Below, in pieces: positions 1 through 10,824 of a stretch of 64,000 nucleotides of DNA; within the stretch, counting starts at the first letter, position 1, and each line of letters starts with the position of its first letter. The notes under the pieces are model-generated. The model did not search any database. It had not been told where the DNA came from and worked only from the letters and a program-made list of their open reading frames with translations. The stretch covers positions 25,343,371 to 25,407,370 of the forward strand of contig OZ020487.1 in assembly GCA_963971405.1 (NCBI GenBank), written 5' to 3'. This DNA comes from Psococerastis gibbosa (taxonomy: Eukaryota; Arthropoda; Insecta; Psocodea; Psocidae). Position numbers and translations under genes: made by a program.

Positions 1-797
1 ATTGACTTAAAGTTTCCACTCGAATTTCCTTGCTTCAAAATTTTCTCTGGCGGGACGAGACGCCTCCTCTGATCCTGTTCCTCGAAATCTGCTGCCCTAA
101 AAATGTCAATAATATTAGCCTACCGATACATACCAATTAAAATAGGACAACATATTTTGTTTTAGTTACTGTAAGCTGCAGTGGACCCATAGAGGGAAGT
201 CACTGTCCCAAATTATTACTTCGCAAGCCCCATGCATGCAAAGGCTTAAAAATGCTTCTCGTAGGTTGTACAGTAACTTGTTGGACTCGGTGTGTTTGGG
301 GAGTGTGCTAAGTGACTTAATTTGGCTACAAGACGGAAACAATGCAACATTTTAAGAAGAATTAAAGCTATTGTGGGTTTAATATAAATTACTCACTAAC
401 CTTTTAGAAGTATTATTACTACTGTACTTCACATAATGTGTAGTATAGTGTGAAGTTTTCAATCCAACAACTGAACTTTTTTTATTAGTAAAGTAGGTAT
501 TGCTGTAGAGATGTAATAAATGATTTTTATCATTTTTGTTCATCAAAAACCCACTCATTTCTGCTGCGTTGTTATTGTTTTGAAAATGAATGTTGACTTC
601 AAAACAGGCAGCCAATAGTAGGCCAAGTTTTATAGAACGTTCGAATACACTCACAATTGTTTCTTAATAAATTAATTTGATTGGTTAAAACTGGGATGCA
701 AATATTTTGTGACTCGGCTCATGTGATTTTCCTATTTGGAATCACAGACGGCCCTATACCGACTAGCATTCTATAGTAAATATTATTCTATGCCTGG
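1..797. other. Intergenic DNA, no gene seen
   Basis: I see no supported exon, RNA gene or intact mobile element here. The short open frames on the minus strand near 379-654 are AT-rich, have no splice-consistent partners and match no family I know. The sequence just right of this stretch is repeat-derived (foldback copies from about 798). Confidence 0.5.
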
Positions 798-1127
798 TAA
801 TGAAAATGTAAACAAGATAATTTTATAATGGAAAGTGCTATTCAAAATTTGTTTGTTTACAGTTATAATTCTAGGGTATTTATTTAAGGCGGGGTTTCCA
901 CATAAGTCAATGGTCAATGGTAAATGTGGTATTGACGTTTTAGCAGACATTAAAGACATACTAAAAATGTCTGCTACCACGTCAAAACCATATTTACCAT
1001 TGACCATTTACGTATGTGGAAACCCCGCCTAACCCCGGTATTAAAAATGTAAACAGGATAATTTTATAATGGAAAGTGCAATTCAAAATTTGTTTGTTTA
1101 CATTTTTAATCCCAGAGTATTATTTAA
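798..1127. repeat. Two direct copies of a small foldback repeat flanking a palindromic MITE
   Basis: Two copies of an about 90-bp unit lie in the same orientation at about 798-887 and 1040-1127. Each contains ATGTAAACA on the left and TGTTTACA on the right, so each copy can fold on itself, and they share most of the intervening sequence (for example AATTTTATAATGGAAAGTGC). The palindromic element at 888-1029 lies exactly between them. The simplest reading is that a foldback repeat was duplicated or that one element inserted next to another; I cannot assign a family to the 90-bp unit. Confidence 0.6.
888..1029. mobile_element. Palindromic GGCGG foldback MITE (copy 1)
   Basis: This 142-bp element is nearly a full palindrome. 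It begins GGCGGGGTTTCCACAT and ends with the reverse complement, and it is flanked by TAA on both sides. Its inner arms carry the motif TGACGT..TAGCAGACAT, which recurs in two other copies (31650-31867 and 52592-52975). The 3-bp TAA/TTA duplication fits PIF/Harbinger-type MITEs; the superfamily is inferred because there is no coding sequence. Confidence 0.75.
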
Positions 1128-1172
1128 ACAACCCCGGTATTATAATCGCCATGATCAGCTTGCAGTACTACT

Positions 1173-1385
1173 TTAAATAAATAAATAATGACTTTTGTTC
1201 TATGACTAAGCCAAACTAGCGGAGTTATGGCTATAACACTCTCTTACACTCAACTAGACAGGCCCGAGGTCGCCTGCTTTACATGCCCTTCGAGCATGGT
1301 CAGAACATGTAGTCAGTGTGGGACTCGAACCAACAACCTTTCGGGTGAAAGTCAGAGTCCGTACCACTACTCTACATGTCCTGAC
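1173..1385 (-). mobile_element. tRNA-derived SINE, family 1 (copy 1)
   Basis: Read on the minus strand, this unit starts near GGACATGTAGAGTAGTGGTA and has a perfect Pol III B box (GGTTCGAGTCC). It continues into a conserved body (GGGCATGTAAAGCAGGCG) and ends in a TATTTATTTA-type tail. The head resembles a tRNA (TTTCACCC loop, glutamate-like), but it cannot form an acceptor stem, so it is not a tRNA gene. Two more full copies lie at 15484-15705 and 56826-57050. Confidence 0.85.
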
Positions 1386-1470
1386 TACTTTGTTAACTAG
1401 CAATTGGAGGTGAACATTAATACAATAATATTATCAGATGGAGAATTCATGTATGTACGTATGCAAAACA

Positions 1471-4400
1471 CTATTCGAAAGAAAAAGAGATGAGCTCTAA
1501 GATAGATTTGGAACAGAGTGGGAACGCCGTGTGACAGTCTTTCTGCTGACCCAATTTCTCAGCGGTAATGTAGCCGTCGGTTTCCGAGTAGTTTTCCTGC
1601 GGGATCCCATGAGCTGAAGGTCTGCAACAGTCCACGGAATGAAAATAGATGGAAACCGTCTGGGTGAGGATATAAATTTGGTTCTCAACAAGACACCGTC
1701 AGCATTGACTCAATATCTGTAGCAGTGGCATAATATATGGAGGCCCCCCAGAAATGTGAAAATGTAGGACTAAATCAACTAATGTAAGTCGTTGTAATGC
1801 ATAATTTGCCCGATCTAATGAAGGTTCGGGTCAACTGCAGTGGCGGCGCTAGAAATTTTAAGGCGGGGGGGGGGGCATGGAGGGGCATGACTTCTATCTG
1901 AGGGGGCCAATGAAAAAACAAAACATTTTTAATTGGGAGTAGGTATACCGTTCACTAATTCTGCAATTTAACAACATGTAAAATATCTCAAAAGTGGGGG
2001 GCCCCGGAGGGGCCGGAGAAACTGTTGGGGGCCAGGCCCCCTCGGGCACCCCTGTAGCGCCGCCAATGGTCAACTGTAAGCAGTAAGCGGTTTGGTTGGT
2101 ACAATTCAACACCCGCGGCAGAAAGTTGATGCATAGAGGGACTTCCCCCTCCCCCTCCGAAAATATTTGAGACATGCGCGTCTTATCAGTAGTAGCAGGT
2201 TTATGAGGTATACCCAACCTGTTAATTTGCGTAGGTTATGCGCATAACAAAACCAAAAATATGAATAAAATGTTACGGTACTTACGTTAGTACATGCGCA
2301 ATTATCTCTTCAAACATGTCGTTTGTATGGAAGGTAGAAGAAGCCATTTCACAAATACCCCTTTTCATGCACTGCTCACCATTCAAGCCATGCCTAGAAT
2401 TAATTGTTGAAATTGATTTCTGCATGTAATACTGTATGTAACATTACAAGTTACAATAACAACACAGGTGGGGGGTAGGTAATACTGCTATAGCTATCGA
2501 TAGGTAGTCTTATACACTTAATTTCTATATCAGGTTCTTATTTTCACCATGTTGTTCTTCGGGGAATATTGAAGTATACATAACAGTCCATATCAAAAGG
2601 GTAAAAGCGAGGTACAAATGGAGCTTTATTTTATATGTGATACTTATTCCACCCGACCTAATGATAACCCCTTACCTTTGCTGGTAGGGAAAAACGCGGC
2701 TGCCGGTCATTTTGCTGACCACACCCCAAATAGACATTGGTCACGAGAGAGCATACCCTGCCATTCCTCGTTGGGTTGTCGTACCACGGCGTTTTATATC
2801 TATGTTACTTTAACCTTATGAAACCGCTCCCAATGTCGCTTCACTATGTGTTCTCACACACACAATAGATCATACATTTCAGCTGTGCATATACTATTAC
2901 CCATCATTGCGGTTGCTTGAGTCTTCACAGAAGATCAATATTTTTATCAACTTTCTTATCATTAGAAAGATGAAGTTACGTTACTTTGGCCAAAGTTTCT
3001 CTCTAAAGCTTTACCTTTCAAGCGTTTGTTCAAGGGAGGCAAACAAGTTCGCAGAGCTCATAGCTTTGCTTCGTCTGCCGCTTGGGGGCAATTCTAGCTG
3101 TGTGAGATTTGTAGGTAGAGGAACGTTTTGTTGGAATCCGAAGTTTATATTTATCGAGATATCTTCCACATTGGGATTTACCCCAATTCCAAGAGACAAC
3201 TGAAATCCAAAAAAATAAATTGTGACTATGGTAGATACAGAAATCAAGTTGCTGCTGCCGGTTAAGAAACGGAAACTAACATACTTGTAATGAGGAATGA
3301 AAGTATCACCTTCTGCATGTAATAATCCAAGGGAAGATAGAAGGACAGAGGGCTCCCAACAAAATAGAAGCATTCTGGTTGAAAAACCTGAGGCAGTGGT
3401 TTGGCAGGAGCAGTAGGAGCACGACTTCCCTTTTCAGAGGAGCATTTTTCGATAGAAGAGGTATTAAAATAAAAAGAATGGGCGGGATTGCTACTAATTG
3501 TTAAGCCATCCTATAACTTGCGATAACAAACAAGCACGGAAATAAGAGCACATTACCGAATCGTACATGTGTTGTCACAGAAACACCTAACAAGACTAGC
3601 CTCAAATTGAATGGGTTAGAAGCCAATGTCTACAAGTGCTGTCAGGCTGATTTCGAGAAAAAGCAGTTGAAGTGTGATAATCTGTATCCTTTTAACGGTG
3701 GAGAATATTTTAAACCCCTTATAGCCTAGCAACTATGTACGATCGATTGATATATATGTACTACCATTTAGCTGCTCACATAGGTTACCTCTAGGAGAAT
3801 GTCGTGGTGCATTTATCTAAAAAAAGTAATATAAAAAGACATATACACATTGGCTTCTAACCCATTTAATTGGGAGAATTCCCTGTAGGAGATTGTCATG
3901 GTGCAATTATCTAAAAAAAGTAAGATAAAAAGACTTATACATATTGGTTGCTAACCCATTCAATTGGGAGAATTACCTCTAGGAGATTGTCATGGTGCAA
4001 TTGTCTAAAAAAAAAAAAGTAAGAAAAAAAGACAAATACACATTGGCTTCTAACCCATTTAATTGGGAGAATCACTTACCTGAATAATACTACCAGTAGG
4101 AAAAATAAGACTCCTCCTATTTCTGTGGCGAGCTTCATCACAAGCCCCAGTATTCTCACACTTTATTTCATCGTCAGCAGCAGCAGTAACTCCCAAAAAA
4201 TTTCTTCTTCCGCTCTCATTCCCTAGAGATCATTAAAAGTTTAAACACCTTCCTCATTCTCTTTCCTCTTTGCTTTCCTCCAGAAGAGGATCAATCCAAT
4301 TTCCTTCTCTTCATTAAAATAACAGAAAAGTTAAATAATTCTAAATGCGGTATATATACGGTAGCCTACATCTACCTAACCTCATTTAATATTGATCTGA

Positions 4401-4745
4401 TTTAATGGAATAAATCTGTATTGCACTGTACTGATATATACAGTATATACAGATCAAGTAGTTAGTCCTGCTTAATTTATGTATTAACTAATAGGTATAT
4501 TGCATTGGATACTTAAGGGCCAACCGGAGGCTGCCAATTTCCTACGGGCTGTACACTCTTAATACAAAGACAAATATTGTGGCAGTTTTGAAACTAGGCT
4601 AGACCTAGAAATCTACAGGATTTACTAATGTTGAGTTAGAAATGAAATTGTGAGTGAATTACTTACTGTAAGTCTCAGTAGCAGCTTTCATCATAATGGA
4701 ATGAAGGATGAGGAGGCTGAAAGTTAGACGTGTTACCGGAGACAT
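1471..4745 (-). CDS. DM4/DM12-family secreted protein, gene A (5 exons)
   Basis: Exons in order on the minus strand are 4745-4667, 4222-4080, 3199-3015, 2393-2286 and 1621-1471, giving 221 codons plus TAG. The first exon encodes a signal peptide (hydrophobic LTFSLLILHSIMM) and ends in phase 1. The second carries a basic site and family motif (RHRNRRSLIFPTGS) and ends in phase 0. The third is the variable domain (FGFQQNVPLP, dibasic GRRSK). The fourth has NGEQCMKRGICEM and the fifth DCHTAFPLC. All junctions have GT donors and AG acceptors and keep frame. Exon 4 is 108 nt and exon 5 is 151 nt, the same as in gene D. Unusually, the signal-peptide exon is split from the RR..FP.GS motif by an extra phase-1 intron. 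The introns hold a hAT MITE (1838-2068) and a 3-copy minisatellite abutting the exon 2 donor. The family's molecular function is unknown; the four cysteines suggest two disulfides (inference). Confidence 0.88.
1838..2068. mobile_element. Nonautonomous hAT-type MITE with 8-bp target duplication
   Basis: The 231-bp element starts CAGTGGCGGCGCTAG and ends with the near-exact inverse (CTGTAGCGCCGCCAATG). It is bracketed by perfect copies of GTCAACTG at 1830-1837 and 2069-2076. The 8-bp duplication and CA-initial terminal repeats are typical of the hAT superfamily. The interior is G-rich with no coding capacity. It lies in the last intron of gene A. Confidence 0.9.
2394..3014. other. Intron 3 of gene A
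   Basis: This 621-bp stretch lies between the exon ending in LER and the cysteine exon. I see no mobile element with clear ends and no second copy of exon 3 here. A short plus-strand frame around 2618-2821 has no splice partners and is not called. Confidence 0.6.
3785..4079. repeat. Minisatellite (3 units) abutting the exon 2 splice donor of gene A
   Basis: There are three head-to-tail units of about 94-102 bp, each containing AGGAGA.TGTC.TGGTGCA, an A-rich run, then GGCTTCTAACCCATTTAATT-like sequence and GGGAGAAT. Unit starts at about 3785, 3879 and 3973 differ by a fixed 94 bp; the last is longer through an expanded A run. The array ends exactly at the donor of exon 2 (plus-strand CACTTACCTG). 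The equivalent points in the earlier units read AATTACCTCT and AATTCCCTGT, so the unit includes a decayed copy of the donor boundary. Confidence 0.8.
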
Positions 4746-5869
4746 CCCGTCACACTGCTTCCACCTACTTATCTAAACTTGCGAGCTGCCAACTGCCGCA
4801 ATATTAGCTTTTCACTCTATATTTGTTTTTAAAAGGAGTTGTGAGATTTTATATTAAAATTAATAATAGAGCGGAATGGTTGGACCAGTCCAGTATTCTG
4901 TCCAGTATAATAAATTAAATCTCCCTAAATCAAGCAATTTCTTCATTCTGTAGCCTATACCAAACTGTAGTATTCCCTGTAAACTAACCCAACTCAAGCA
5001 TAAGCTTAAGTCTACCAAGCAAAATAATTAACTTCGCCTTATAGTACTGTAGGTACCTACAAAATTTGCACTCTCAAATAATGCTGTAATGTATGCCTAG
5101 CCTATCTATATACACATACAGTAATAAAATGACCTAATTTTTGTATTCAATGCGTGCCGAAACTGATTGAGAAGAAACTGAGCAGGGTGTTCTGGGGAAG
5201 CTCCCGAATACACAAACGTGTAAATATATTTATAAATTATTTTAAATTAAAATAGTTAATTCATTAAACGTTTAGTAAGCTACTCAAAAAGTGAACATAA
5301 CGGGGAGTAGGCGATACGAAGCTTCCCTTTGTACAATATGTTGTATGTTATGGTAAAAATGTGTAGCCTACGTACAAAATGAATTTCGATAATTTACGTG
5401 ACATGCGTGCAATAGGTAAAAATAATCCTGATATCCATATTTTGCCTCCATATGGGATAATCCTACCAAGTAGGCCTACAATATTATCGTTATTTAATTA
5501 AAAACGCGGCCACTGCTGTAGAATACGCCAAAAGACGGTGAAATATTGTATCCTGGGATTTGTAACTTAGATTTATAACCCGTCAGCAGCGGGCATTAAT
5601 CTCAAACGTTTCTCGCTGCATAAATTATACATCATTTTAAAAAGATGAACCGTCTCCCATCCCTTTACATGTTCATGTAACCTTCCTTTCTAGCCTTTAG
5701 CATGGAAATAAATAGGAGACATGGTTGAGTACGTTAGCCAATATTCTGATAGTTCGTTTTCGAGTAGGTCTAACTAAAACACTAGAGGAGGGAACCAGAA
5801 ACAGGTGAACAGAAGTCGTAAGCTACTCCATGAAATGTCGTAAATGTTCACCATTCGAAAACACTTTAA

Positions 5870-6256
5870 GAGGATATGCTACGTAGAAAATGAGCACCCC
5901 AAAATTTGACACTTTTCATTTTTTATTTAATTAACTCAGCAAGTTATTAAGAATTTGGCTCATCTAAGTTGTAGAAGACTACTTCGTACATCGTATAATC
6001 GGGTATTTTTACTTTTCGGTTTTGTAGTTCTTCCAAAAATCTCAAAATACGCGTAATTTTAGTCCGTTCTGGTATTTATGAATGAACTATAAGGTACAAA
6101 AAATTTAATATTTCCTATCACATGATGCATGAAGCAGTCTTCTACAACTTCCATGAGCCAAATCTTTAATGAATTGCTTTGTTAATTAAATAAAAATATA
6201 AAAAGTCAATAAAAACAAGAAATTTTGGGGTGCTCATTTTCTACCTAGCATATCCT
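5870..6256. mobile_element. MITE with about 38-bp terminal inverted repeats
   Basis: The left end reads GAGGATATGCTACGTAGAAA and continues into ATGAGCACCCC. The right end is its inverse (GGGGTGCTCATTTTCTAC, then GCATATCCTC). The inverted match extends about 38 bp with one or two mismatches, and internal segments such as GAAGACTACTTC / GAAGCAGTCTTC are also inverted. There is no coding sequence. I could not define the target duplication, so the superfamily is left open. Confidence 0.75.
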
Positions 6257-6468
6257 CTATCAATTAAAGACTCAAGAATACAGTATGTACTGCTCGTACT
6301 TAAAATTATATAGGCTACGTAAGTTACACACGTACTATATGTTATCAAAAATGACTTCTTTAATGATTGATCTTCGCGATAACCAACTTAAAAATTTCAG
6401 TAAACGTATGAAACCACAGGAAAAAGAAATGGAAGAAATTACCGGGTATCGTATTACACACATTACGG

Positions 6469-6899
6469 CAAGGGCGGATCCAGCGGAAAATTTAGGGGGT
6501 CACAAGTTGTATGTAAGTTTAAAAGGTAATTTGTTTGTTGAAAAGTTGAGTTTTATTTTTAAAAAAATTACAATTTTTTTACTATCTTATGAATTTACTC
6601 ATTTAGGGGGAGGGGGGGGTCACAAGTTGTATGTACCTATAGGTTTAAAGGGTAATTTGTTTGTTGAAAATTTGAGTTTTATTTTAAAAAAATTACAATT
6701 TTTTTATTATCTTATGAATTTACTCATTTAGGGGGGGGGGTCACAAGTTGTATGTACCTATAGGTTTAAAAGGTAATTGGTTTGTTGAAAAGTTGAGTTT
6801 TATTTTTAAAAAATTATTTTTTTTATATTATCTTATGAATTTATTCATTTAGGGGGGGGGGTCATGACCCCCCTGACTCTCCCTGTGGATCCGCCATTG
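6469..6899. mobile_element. hAT-type MITE with 3 internal repeat units
   Basis: Perfect copies of CATTACGG lie at 6461-6468 and 6900-6907 and flank terminal repeats CAAGGGCGGATCC / GGATCCGCCATTG (12 of 13 matching in inverse). Inside are three tandem units of about 125 bp, each starting near GGGGGTCACAAGTTGTATGT and ending in ATGAATTTACTCATTTAGGG. A G-run/C-run palindrome (GGGGGTCATGACCCCC) lies near the right end. The 8-bp duplication identifies a hAT-class insertion. Confidence 0.88.
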
Positions 6900-8556
6900 C
6901 ATTACGGATGCCCACACACTATACTACGGGAAAGTGGAAAAAATCTGTTTAAAACTAAATTAATAATCAAAAGCAGTGAATAATCTACTACAATACTAGA
7001 AATACAATGTTATATGTGAGTACAAAGTGTTAAAAATGATTTTAGCATGTCTACAGATAATATAACTGTTTTATATATTGTAAGCCTGTATATACTATTT
7101 GTTCCATCGTATATGGTATAGCTGGCAGATTATAGTAATGTGCTATACAATGGGTTAATATTGTAAGAGTGGGCCGAAAGGCCCAAAATTCGCCCATATG
7201 GAAAATAAAGACATTTTTCTTTCATTCTTATACGAGGGTATAACGATTTCTGGTGATAAATTTTTGTTTAGTAGGTATGGTACACATAGGCCTATATCCC
7301 GTTCTATAGATAATACTATTTTAATGTGGCTTCAATAATTTATAACAATAAATTCTGGTCAGATACCTGTATTCAGGGTATCTATTAGAGAACTTTTCTG
7401 ATGCGCAAAATTGTATCAACAATCTAGCAAACAACCTGAAAAGAGTATTTTTCCATTAATATTAAATACTATTGAGTATTTTAATAATTAGCTCTGTACT
7501 TCACCTATGTTAATTTAAATCCAGCCATGAAATAAAGCAACTTGCGTATTTACTCAATTTTATCCTACAATCTCCTTAGCATTGAGTATAGTCTATTTTC
7601 CTGCTGTATGGGAACAAATTCAAATTACTAAATTCAAAAGTTTTGGCAGCAGGAACGCGGCAGAGGATGCTGTTTCCGTTGTTTTATGCAACTTACAAAT
7701 TTATCAGTTGTTGTTCCGCCCCTTTGTTAATTTAAGAGATTCCCAAGAAATAAGTTTGGCGGCATTTTGGTTGATTTTGATGAGCAATTCAGTCTCTCCC
7801 GTTCGTCCATAAAAGGATTTTGTAGAGCCGGAGCTGGCCTTTACGAGTCATAAACCTTTGGGAAGGATCAACAAGCTCATTCCTTTAATTTGAGCTGCTT
7901 AAGCTCTACTAGAAGCCTATGCTTTAGTGAACACTTTCTTGTCTTGTCATACATCGTATATGTACACAACAGCTTCCAACTTCATGACGAAAGACACAAT
8001 GTACCGTATAGTGTCTGTGAAGTCTGATTAAATGCAACAAAGTGTGTTTCCTTGGCACGTAAATTGACGTTTAAAGGAAACCCATTTATTTACGTTGTAA
8101 GCAGTCCCCAAGTAAAAAAATTACGTCTGATCTGATCTAATAATTAATATTGAGTCGTAGGTAGCAGCCTTATATTAACTATATCGACTCATGGCCGTAC
8201 AAATTAAATTTTTAATGGGGCCTGAAGATATTTTGCATAATAGCCCTACATCAGGGGTGGCACAGCCGTAACTTTGCAATCTCAACCTGTTGTGGAAAAT
8301 CTCTCAGTCTATTTTATAACAATACTACTTAAACATCACAATCACATCAATTTACATTGCATCTATAATAAATAATGCTTGCGTAGTGCGTATAGAAAAA
8401 AAACTGAATTTTGCTTATACCTATTTTATAGAGAAGTAAAAAAAAAAATCAGCTCCACGATGTAGGTGCAAGGCTGCTTTCGTCATAAATTCAGAAATAT
8501 GACATTTTTAGGCTTCTATAGGGAGATTCCATCATTTTCAAACTTTTTATTAAGTA

Positions 8557-8779
8557 CCGTAAAAACGGGTGAATAGCGGGACGCAAGGGTGAAACGGGAA
8601 TGTTAGATTTGAGGCCTAAATACAGTTTCTGAATGGAAGCGAAACTTAGGGTAATATTTTTGTTTTAGTTTCGATGCAGCTTCCATCGTTTCCCTTCTAT
8701 GAAAATCTGAATTTTGGCCTCAAAACATCGACGTTTTCTCCCGATTCTTCCCTGCTTTCCTACTCACCGGTTTTTACGG
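8557..8779. mobile_element. MITE with CCGTAAAAAC terminal inverted repeats
   Basis: The left end CCGTAAAAACGGGTGAATAG is matched in inverse by the right end (CTACTCACCGGTTTTTACGG). More distant inverted matches, such as TTGAGGCCTAAA / TTTTGGCCTCAA, show a partly palindromic interior. It lies about 325 bp upstream of the gene B start codon. A TA flanks the left end, but I could not confirm a duplication on the right. Confidence 0.65.
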
Positions 8780-9104
8780 GGGCTTATTTTGTCATTAGCC
8801 TATGGCTATTCGCGATTGGCACGAGTAATTGCTACTTAAACCAAGAATTTTGATTCCAGAATCCATATTGATCAATAGACCCCGAGGGAACTCGAGGTCT
8901 TTATCATACTTGTTTAAGGCAAAGTTTAACGAACTTAGTATTTTAAAAATTATGGGTGACGATCTAATAAGATGAGCACACGGAAAGGCACCACTGTTGA
9001 TTGAAACAACAGACACGTGCAATCATCCCACTGTTTACTTTGCAAGAGGCTTGCAGCCCCTGGACTTCACGAGAACACCTAAAATAGTTGCTAGTTTACA
9101 CACA

Positions 9105-10788
9105 ATGAATTCGATGCTCACACAAAGTTTTCTTAACAAAATTGAATTTTTATTAATTTTCTGTTGCTTCTTTGCCCCATTTTCAAGTGGACAGCTGATT
9201 TACGTTAACAGTGGCGTGTTTAAGGTGAGCAATTCTTATGTAGGTGTGCAAAATACAATATGTAGTACTGAATAAAAGTGATTTAATCATTTAACATTTA
9301 TGAACATCGCGGATCATGCGATACAAGTATCCTCTTGTTGTTTCCAACTTTTTTTAAGCAAAATAATCGTTGCCTCTGGCTCCACCACACGGGCGAATAA
9401 GGCGGAATAGGAGTGAATTACAAATTCTTACCGTACTTAAAATGCCACAAATTAGGTAGGCTACGGCCAACGATTTTCAAATAGATCGGCGAGTCTTACC
9501 AATGGATTATAGTGGACAGAAATGGTGCCTAGCATAACATTTCCTAACATGTCAATTGTTTAACCAGTAATTAAAATAAATGTACTTTAAAATTAAACAT
9601 ATCTGAAGCATTAAATTCATACCAACAATGTACCAAAGATTCTCATGAAAACTGAGGAAGTTACTACAGAATTTTAATTGGACTTTGCTTTAAATATCGA
9701 TCGAATGAGGGTTTAACGAGCTTTGTTATCAATCACTGCTTTTCCGAGTTCAACAGGAGTTGAACAGCATGTTCCCTTGTAAATTTTACACAGAAATTCT
9801 AATCCATTGGAATGGAATTTCCTTCTTTTTTGGGATAATCCTATAATGCACTGTTACAGTATGCAGAACGTAGGGTAATGCGAAACGTTTGGAAGCGCGC
9901 TTTCAAATCGACCATGGCCCTTCATCACTATGCTCCTTCATCTGTCTTTGTAATTATACTGTTACTTATGTTGGGAAACTATTTATAAATTTATGGTAAT
10001 AAAAATATTACATTACTTTGTTGCAGTTTATTGTTGATTTTAGCGTTTATTGAAATGGAAATATTATATTAGCCTACTTTGTTGCAGTTTATCGTTGATT
10101 TTAGTGTTTATTGAAATGGAAATATTATATTAGCCTAATTTGTTGCAGTTTATCGTTGATTTTAGCGTTTATTGAAATGGAAACATTATATTAGCTTACT
10201 TTGTTGCAGTTTATCGTTGATTTTAGCGTTTATTGAAATGGAAATATTATATTAGCCTACTTTGTTGCAGTTTATCGTTGATTTTAGTGTTTATTGAAAT
10301 GGAAATATTTTATTAGCCTAATTTGTTGCAGTTTATCGTTGGTTTTAGCGTTCCAATAAATGTGGGTAGTCCTGGTCACGGGTTAGGATGGCTTGTGAAT
10401 TTGCAAGGTCTCTACCGCTTGCCTGACAACGTAACCTACTTCCAATCGTACAAAATTCTTCAAAAAAGGTCAATACCAAAGCACTTTGATCGACCAATTA
10501 TCTACGGATTGTTTGAAAATTTATTAAATAGGTACGGTATAAGTAGGAATTTCTTTATTGTAGGTCAATCCATAATACCAGTGAGGTCTACAAAGAACTT
10601 AATCCCAAATTTATTGATGAGGGTTATTATAATTATACTAACGGACTAATCAACCATTACTGCTGTACAATGTGGCGCAAATGTAGTTGGTGGGGCATGA
10701 AGATTTATTATGATATTCTGCATATTATTATTATTCAGAAATAAGTCATATAACATAAAATGACAAAAACCCGAATTTTTGGTGGAGT

Positions 10789-10824
<36 letters not shown>

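Larger units (their letters stand above)
4746..9104. other. Intergenic region between divergent genes A and B
   Basis: This is the 4.4-kb interval between the start codons of minus-strand gene A and plus-strand gene B, so promoters for both should lie here, but I cannot point to a convincing core promoter. It holds three nonautonomous DNA transposons (about 5870-6256, 6469-6899 and 8557-8779). A sequence near 7160-7230 (GGGCCGAAAGGCCCAAAATT, then AATAAAG) looks like the 3' end of an old retroelement. The rest is anonymous AT-rich DNA. Confidence 0.5.

Noticed and set aside
1290..1385. tRNA gene candidates at the SINE heads (also about 15484-15560 and 56826-56900)
   Set aside because: B boxes are present but no acceptor stem pairs, and each continues into a common SINE body.
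3011..3373. Long minus-strand frame reading through exon 3 of gene A into upstream intron (LLFCWEPSVLLSSLG...)
   Set aside because: The upstream part lacks the family motif, and the matching-phase donor required to make it an exon is absent. The acceptor at 3200-3202 and the exon at 4080-4222 give a complete, motif-bearing protein instead.
6285..6731. 148-codon plus-strand frame with two repeated segments
   Set aside because: Its repeated half is the internal tandem unit of the hAT MITE at 6469-6899, so the frame is incidental.
10021..10331. CRISPR-like regular array
   Set aside because: The 61-bp units are contiguous tandem copies without unique spacers, in an insect-type genome, and they copy a splice junction.
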